Below, piece after piece: positions 24,656 to 28,686 of a stretch of DNA of 28,686 bases (position 1 is the stretch's first letter; each line of letters opens with the position of its first letter). Origin of the DNA: Christensenellaceae bacterium (GTDB lineage: Bacteria; Bacillota; Clostridia; Christensenellales; CAAEEZ01); contig JAHHUG010000007.1 in the NCBI GenBank assembly GCA_020024085.1, positions 1 through 28,686 on the forward strand, given 5' to 3'. The translations under genes and the position numbers were made by a program. The notes under the pieces are model-generated. The model did no database searches, was not told where the DNA came from, and was given only the letters and a program-made list of their open reading frames with translations.

Positions 24656-24684
24656 TTGCTAAAAATACGGTTTTATGATATCCT
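24656..24684 (+). promoter_or_regulatory. Probable promoter of the ecf-truA operon
   Basis: TTGCTA at 24656-24661 and TATCCT at 24679-24684 are separated by 17 bases. TGA at 24676-24678 makes the -10 an extended one, which may compensate for the poorer hexamer. The predicted leader is about 15 nt with AAGAGG at 24696-24701. Confidence 0.5.
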
Positions 24685-24705
24685 AATAGCTATAAAAGAG
24701 GTAAA

Positions 24706-25542
24706 ATGCAAGCAATTTCTGTAAACAATGTAAAATTTGTATATAATCCAAATACGAACGATGAACATACTGCACTTAATGGTGTTTCTCTTGAGATTAA
24801 TGAGGGCGATTTTGTTGCAATAGTTGGTCATAATGGTAGTGGAAAATCCACCTTGGCAAAACTATTTAATGGTTTGTTGTTGCCTACCGAGGGGGATATT
24901 TTTGTGTACGGAAAAAATACTAAAGATGAAGAAAATGAGTTTGACAACCGTAAAAATGTTGGCATAGTTTTCCAAAATCCAGATAACCAAATGATTGCGA
25001 GTATAGTTGAAGATGATATAGCTTTCGGTCCAGAGAATCTTGGTCTTGACAGAGAGGAAATCATTAAAAGGGTGAACTGGGCACTTGATGTTGTGGATAT
25101 GCAAGAGTACAAAAATGCTACACCTTTTAAAATGAGTGGTGGTCAAAAACAAAGGATTGCTATTGCTGGAGTTTTAGCACTTATGCCAAAGGTTTTGGTG
25201 CTTGATGAGTCTACTGCTATGCTTGACCCAAAAGGCAGAAAAGAGGTAGTTGATACCATTACAAAACTTAACAAAAAACACAATATTACAATAGTACTTA
25301 TCACTCATAATATGGAGGAAGTTGTGCCTGCAAATAAGGTGGTTGTACTAAACGAAGGCAGGATAGAAAAGGTGGGTTCGCCTAAAGAAATTTTTATGGA
25401 TAATGAGCTACTAAATAGGTGTAAACTTGAGCTTCCTGTTGTGACAGAAATAGCTAGAAAATTAGCAGAAAATGGACTAAATATAGATAAAAATATCCTT
25501 ACCGAAGAGGAGTTGAAGGAGGCATTATGTCAATTATTGTAA
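24706..25542 (+). CDS. ecfA1: EcfA1, ECF transporter ATP-binding subunit
   Basis: The product is 278 residues. It is one of two ATPases that drive energy-coupling factor transporters for vitamins and metal ions, with exchangeable S components encoded elsewhere. Walker A is GHNGSGKST at 41-49. The Q-loop region is VGIVFQNPDNQMIASIVEDDIAFGPENLGL, typical of EcfA. The ABC signature is MSGGQKQRIAIAG and Walker B is VLVLDESTAMLDP; Ser after the catalytic Glu is usual for EcfA1 of Bacillota. The start is ATG 24706, 4 nt after AAGAGG. It overlaps ecfA2 by 16 bp, indicating coupled translation of the two ATPases. Confidence 0.95.
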   Translation: MQAISVNNVKFVYNPNTNDEHTALNGVSLEINEGDFVAIVGHNGSGKSTLAKLFNGLLLPTEGDIFVYGKNTKDEENEFDNRKNVGIVFQNPDNQMIASIVEDDIAFGPENLGLDREEIIKRVNWALDVVDMQEYKNATPFKMSGGQKQRIAIAGVLALMPKVLVLDESTAMLDPKGRKEVVDTITKLNKKHNITIVLITHNMEEVVPANKVVVLNEGRIEKVGSPKEIFMDNELLNRCKLELPVVTEIARKLAENGLNIDKNILTEEELKEALCQLL

Positions 25543-26414
25543 AAGATGTTTCCTACACTTATATGAAAAAAACTCCTTACGAAAAAAAGGCTCTTGACCA
25601 TATTAATTTGGAAATAAAAGAGGGCGAAATACAAGGAATAATAGGTCACACTGGTAGTGGAAAATCTACATTAATCCAACATATTAATGCACTTATTAGG
25701 TTGCAAGAGGGTACAATTTCTATTGGAGAAATTACTTTAACAAACAAAAAAAGACAAAAGGTAAACCTTGTAAAACTGAGAAGTGAAGTGGGTATGGTAT
25801 TTCAATATCCAGAGTACCAACTATTTGAAGATACGGTTTATAAAGATGTTGCATTTGGTCCTAAAAATCTCAAAATCGAGGTTAATGAGATAGAATCGAG
25901 AGTTAAAACTGCGATTGAGTTGGTTGGACTAAATTTTGAAGAAATAAAAGATAGGTCTCCATTCGAGCTTTCAGGTGGTCAAAAGAGGAGGGTTGCGATA
26001 GCTGGAGTAATTGCTATGCGACCAAAAATTCTTATTCTTGATGAGCCAACTGCTGGGCTTGACCCAAGAGGTAGAAAGGAGATGTATGAACTTATTAAAA
26101 GGGTAAAAAATGAGTGTACCCCTACTATTGTGATTATCAGTCATAATATGGACGAAATTGCAGGCTTTGCAGATAGGATTGCTGTGCTTGATAAAGGTAA
26201 ACTTATTTACAATTTGCCTCCAAAAGAGCTGTTTTGCAATGAGAAAAAACTGCTTGAAATGGGACTTGATTTACCCGTTGTAGTAAAACTGGAAAATTAC
26301 CTAAAAAATAATGGTATAGATACCAAAATAAATGCAGTTACGGTGGACGAGTTTGTAGATGGTATAGTAAACTATAAACTGGAAAAACTACACGGAGGTA
26401 GCAATGAAAAATAA
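25527..26414 (+). CDS. ecfA2: EcfA2, ECF transporter ATP-binding subunit
   Basis: The product is 295 residues. It pairs with EcfA1 as the second ATPase of the ECF module. Walker A is GHTGSGKST at 40-48, the Q-loop lies in VGMVFQYPEYQLFEDTVYKDVAFGPKN, the signature is LSGGQKRRVAIAG and Walker B is ILILDEPTAGLDP. The MVFQYPEYQLF phrase is characteristic of EcfA2. AAGGAGG at 25516-25522 is 4 nt before ATG 25527, inside the end of ecfA1. The gene overlaps ecfT by 11 bp. Confidence 0.95.
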   Translation: MSIIVKDVSYTYMKKTPYEKKALDHINLEIKEGEIQGIIGHTGSGKSTLIQHINALIRLQEGTISIGEITLTNKKRQKVNLVKLRSEVGMVFQYPEYQLFEDTVYKDVAFGPKNLKIEVNEIESRVKTAIELVGLNFEEIKDRSPFELSGGQKRRVAIAGVIAMRPKILILDEPTAGLDPRGRKEMYELIKRVKNECTPTIVIISHNMDEIAGFADRIAVLDKGKLIYNLPPKELFCNEKKLLEMGLDLPVVVKLENYLKNNGIDTKINAVTVDEFVDGIVNYKLEKLHGGSNEK

Positions 26415-27219
26415 TGTTACCTTTGGACAACTTTATCCTACAAATTCATTCGTTCACAAAATAGATGCAAGGATAAAACTTTTGCTTACGATACTATATA
26501 TTATTACGGTGTTGTTTTGCGAAAGTTATTTCTCGTATGTTATCACAATAGCAGTTGTTTTGTTTGTCGTTTTGGTAAGCAAAATTCCAATTTGGAATGC
26601 AATTAAAACGGTAAAACCTGTTATATTTATCATTTTGTTAACGGGATTAATTAATCTATTTACCATTCGTGAAGGAAAGGTTTTGTGTAGCTGGTGGATA
26701 TTTACAATTACAGAGGGTTCGGTTGATTTTGCAATCAAAATGTCGTTAAGGTTGTTCTTGCTTGTGTTGGGTAGTACACTTCTTACAATGACTACCTCGC
26801 CTATGGATTTGACTGATGGTATTGAAAGTATGTTATCGCCACTTAAAGTGGTAAAGTTCCCTGTTGCCGATGTTGCAATTGTAATAAGCATTGCACTTAG
26901 ATTTATTCCTACCTTAATTGATGAGACCGATAAAATTATGATGGCACAAAAGGCAAGAGGTAGTAGTATTGATGAGGGTAATATCATAAAAAGATGTAAG
27001 GCTCTTGTACCAATTTTAGTACCACTTTTTGTCAGTGCTTGGAGAAAATCTGATGAGCTTGCACTTGCCCTTGATGCAAGATGTTATAAATCTGATGTGG
27101 CTAAAACTAAAATGAAAGTGCATAAATTGAGTTGGAGAGACCTTGTCGCAGTTTTGTTTGTGGCAGGCTTTACAACAGTAGTTATGTTAGATAAATATAT
27201 GTGGTTAGGTATTTTTTAA
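26404..27219 (+). CDS. ecfT: EcfT, ECF transporter transmembrane coupling subunit
   Basis: The product is 271 residues with several hydrophobic helices, starting with LLLTILYIITVLFC and FSYVITIAVVLFVVLVS. It joins the ATPases to the substrate-binding S component in the membrane. Two cytoplasmic coupling motifs typical of EcfT are present: AQKARGSSID and LALDARCY. The start is ATG 26404, 5 nt after GGAGG at 26394-26398. Its TAA overlaps the ATG of truA. No S component (RibU, BioY, ThiT or similar) lies in the window, so this is probably a shared group II module. Confidence 0.95.
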   Translation: MKNNVTFGQLYPTNSFVHKIDARIKLLLTILYIITVLFCESYFSYVITIAVVLFVVLVSKIPIWNAIKTVKPVIFIILLTGLINLFTIREGKVLCSWWIFTITEGSVDFAIKMSLRLFLLVLGSTLLTMTTSPMDLTDGIESMLSPLKVVKFPVADVAIVISIALRFIPTLIDETDKIMMAQKARGSSIDEGNIIKRCKALVPILVPLFVSAWRKSDELALALDARCYKSDVAKTKMKVHKLSWRDLVAVLFVAGFTTVVMLDKYMWLGIF

Positions 27220-27950
27220 TGAGTAGATACAAACTTACAATTGAATACGATGGCACAAAATATTCTGGCTGGCAGTCTCAACCTAATGGAAATACCATTC
27301 AAGATGTAATGGAGATGTCGCTTTCAACCTTGTTTTCGAAGCCTGTTTCCCTTGTTGGTAGTGGTAGAACGGATAAGGGAGTTCACGCCTATGGTCAAGT
27401 GGCACATTTCGATATGGATACCGATATTTTGCCATACAAAATGCCAAGAGCAATGAATATGTATCTTCCTGAAGATATAAGGGTGCTAAAAGCAGAAAAG
27501 GTTAGTGACAGCTTCCACGCAAGGTTTGATGCGAAAAGTAAAACCTATGTATATAAATTGTACTTAAGTGATATTCCAAGTGCAATTAGAAGAAATTATG
27601 CTCACCAAGTGTACGGAAAGGTCGATGTTGCAAAAATGGCAGAGGCTTGCAAATATTTTGTAGGCACACACGACTTTTATGCATTTAGCTCAAAAAGTGA
27701 TAAAGAAGATACTGTTAGAACTCTTGAAAATGTTTCAATCACACAAAATGGTGATGAAGTTGAGGTTTTATTAAAAGGTAATGGCTTTTTGTACAATATG
27801 GTTAGAGTAATCGTTGCAACCCTTATTGATGTAGGTAAAGGCAGAATCAGCATGGAAGATATCCCACAAATCTTTGAAAGTAAGGATAGAAGCAAGTCGG
27901 GTAAAAGACTAACTTCGGAGGGATTGTATCTAATGAAAGTGGAGTATTAA
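27219..27950 (+). CDS. truA: TruA, tRNA pseudouridine synthase A
   Basis: The product is 243 residues, standard length. It forms pseudouridine at positions 38-40 of the tRNA anticodon stem-loop. The N-terminus YKLTIEYDGTKYSGWQSQPN and the active-site motif GSGRTDKGVHA with catalytic Asp52 are family signatures; FLYNMVRVIV near the C-terminus also matches. The start is ATG 27219, which overlaps the ecfT stop (TAATG). No strong ribosome binding site precedes it, so translation probably depends on reinitiation; a GTG at 27201 is in frame but inside ecfT. In many Bacillota rplM and rpsI follow truA; here a terminator follows instead. Confidence 0.95.
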   Translation: MSRYKLTIEYDGTKYSGWQSQPNGNTIQDVMEMSLSTLFSKPVSLVGSGRTDKGVHAYGQVAHFDMDTDILPYKMPRAMNMYLPEDIRVLKAEKVSDSFHARFDAKSKTYVYKLYLSDIPSAIRRNYAHQVYGKVDVAKMAEACKYFVGTHDFYAFSSKSDKEDTVRTLENVSITQNGDEVEVLLKGNGFLYNMVRVIVATLIDVGKGRISMEDIPQIFESKDRSKSGKRLTSEGLYLMKVEY

Positions 27951-28016
27951 TCTTTTGTATTTGTTTAAGAGTATTTCAAATTGAACAAATTGTTTGTATA
28001 ATCAATAAAAATTTTT

Positions 28017-28042
28017 GGAAGGTTTGTTCCTTCCTTTTTTTT
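28017..28042 (+). terminator. Intrinsic terminator of the ecf-truA operon
   Basis: GGAAGG (28017-28022) pairs with CCTTCC (28029-28034) around a 6-nt loop, followed by eight T. It lies 66 nt after the truA stop. Confidence 0.88.
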
Positions 28043-28338
28043 ATACTCTTTTGGTGTTACAATTCTTTGAAAATATAAATAAATCTTTTCAAATATCTGA
28101 TTTATGTTGCTTGAAAGTTCTATTACCTTATATCCTATTTGATTGATTAATAATTAGGTTATTTATAAAATAAAACAATGATAATTACGAACAAACTAAC
28201 TATTATTTGCATAGATTAAAGTAGATAGTTGTTCAGTATTAAAAATGCATTTATAACCAAAAATAATACTTTAAGTATCAAAATATACATATAAACAGTG
28301 TTTTATGTTAATTAATAAAACTTTTACATAAAAATTTT
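28043..28338. other. AT-rich intergenic region before the Cys-rich gene
   Basis: No gene is supported in this stretch. A perfect short palindrome, ATACTT-T-AAGTAT, is at 28266-28278. I could not find a convincing sigma-A promoter nor a clean sigma-E, sigma-G or sigma-K site for the downstream gene. Confidence 0.4.
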
Positions 28339-28351
28339 AGGAGGTTTTATT

Positions 28352-28686
28352 ATGAGCTGTTGTGTATGGAATGATTATCAAATGGGTTCTGGCAGATATG
28401 ATACTGAATATACTTGTCAACCTTTTGGCTATGGAAGATGTGGTAGATGTGTAAATCACGATTATTACCTTGTAAGAGGTGTAGTTGATGTTGAAAGACT
28501 TAATAGAAATTGCCCATGTTGTAATGGTTGTGGTAACAACTATGTAAATTATAACAATGGTTATGGTTACAATCGTGGTGGCTGTGGCTATAATAATGGT
28601 TGTGGTTATAATAATGGCTGTGGTTACAATCAAGGTTATGGCTTAAATCGTGGTGGTTGTGGTTTCAATCAAGGAGGTTGTGGCTA
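28352..28686 (+). CDS. Cys/Gly/Tyr/Asn-rich repeat protein, partial at window end (possible spore coat protein)
   Basis: Translation from ATG 28352 is open for 111 codons and runs off the window. AGGAGG at 28339-28344, 7 nt upstream, strongly supports the start. Residues 1-60 are non-repetitive with paired cysteines (CC at 3-4, CGRC at 30-33, CPCC at 54-57). From about 66 the chain is Gly/Asn/Tyr repeats: GCGYNN units at Cys78, Cys84 and Cys90, then 7-residue variants at Cys103 and Cys110. There are 14 Cys in 111 residues, no signal peptide and no membrane helix. Composition recalls Cys-rich coat or exosporium proteins of spore-formers (for example CdeC and CdeM of C. difficile), but no homology is claimed; metal binding is an alternative. 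A minus-strand ORF over the same bases is low-complexity and has no support. Confidence 0.8.
   Translation, partial: MSCCVWNDYQMGSGRYDTEYTCQPFGYGRCGRCVNHDYYLVRGVVDVERLNRNCPCCNGCGNNYVNYNNGYGYNRGGCGYNNGCGYNNGCGYNQGYGLNRGGCGFNQGGCG
28583..28636 (+). repeat. 18-bp tandem repeat encoding CGYNNG units
   Basis: Three imperfect 18-bp units start at 28583, 28601 and 28619, each encoding Cys-Gly-Tyr-Asn-(Asn/Gln)-Gly. Differences are mostly at third codon positions, so the peptide rather than the DNA appears to be conserved. Longer variant units follow to the end of the window. Confidence 0.8.

Noticed and set aside
26526..26987. 153-codon minus-strand ORF inside ecfT
   Set aside because: It lies wholly within a well-supported ecfT and has no recognisable motifs or ribosome binding site.
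27974..28002. Promoter-like TTTCAA-N17-TATAAT between truA and its terminator
   Set aside because: The -35 is poor and the terminator lies about 10 nt beyond the predicted start, leaving only a trivial transcript.
28337..28633. 98-codon minus-strand ORF at the right edge
   Set aside because: It is an Ile/Thr-rich shadow of the GGT/TGT/AAT codon repeats of the plus-strand Cys-rich gene, which has a strong ribosome binding site.
28583..28680. Short direct repeats that might suggest a CRISPR array
   Set aside because: Units are contiguous 18-21 bp codon repeats with no spacers, in frame in a coding sequence.

Overview
The window looks like the chromosome of an AT-rich, spore-forming anaerobe of the Clostridia (Bacillota). 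The evidence is a clear Spo0A, a SipL-like SPOCS/LysM protein, a pyruvate:ferredoxin oxidoreductase, a Bacillota-type GlgC/GlgD pair, an ECF transporter core (EcfA1-EcfA2-EcfT) next to truA, strong AGGAGG ribosome binding sites, and vegetative promoters close to TTGACA-N17-TATAAT. No rRNA, tRNA, CRISPR array, phage or insertion sequence was seen.

Layout: (1) 1-1900: a small two-helix membrane protein and a lipoprotein that probably folds as a beta-propeller. (2) 1900-5200: a sporulation-related stretch with an intergenic region carrying an orphan terminator and a Spo0A box, then spo0A, a double zinc-ribbon protein with a very acidic tail, and a SipL-like gene. (3) 5200-6110: ispE of the MEP isoprenoid pathway, with a palindrome across its predicted transcription start. 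(4) 6110-17930: glycogen block glgB-glgC-glgD-glgA-glgP (the B. subtilis order), a GH13 hydrolase, and an MFS transporter with its own promoter. (5) 18010-20310: a membrane-anchored ComEC-type metallo-beta-lactamase-fold protein and a glutamate-5-kinase-like amino acid kinase. (6) 20400-24500, minus strand: a small XRE regulator and nifJ. (7) 24650-28040: ecfA1-ecfA2-ecfT-truA in one tight operon. (8) 28340 to the end: the start of a Cys/Gly/Tyr/Asn-rich repeat protein, cut by the window edge.

How the genes work together: GlgC/GlgD make ADP-glucose, GlgA polymerises it, GlgB branches it, GlgP phosphorolyses it and the GH13 enzyme probably trims limit dextrins. The MFS protein may move a sugar or maltodextrin. 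NifJ feeds acetyl-CoA and reduced ferredoxin to fermentation. Spo0A, SipL and possibly the Cys-rich terminal protein belong to sporulation, for which glycogen is a plausible energy store (inference).

Most notable: the glgB promoter is placed so that its transcript should begin at the ATG itself (a leaderless mRNA); the Cys-rich repeat protein; a 160-residue extracytoplasmic insertion in the MFS transporter; an EF-hand loop at the end of the MBL protein; the zinc-ribbon/acidic-tail protein between two sporulation genes; and no TGA stop codon among 21 complete genes.
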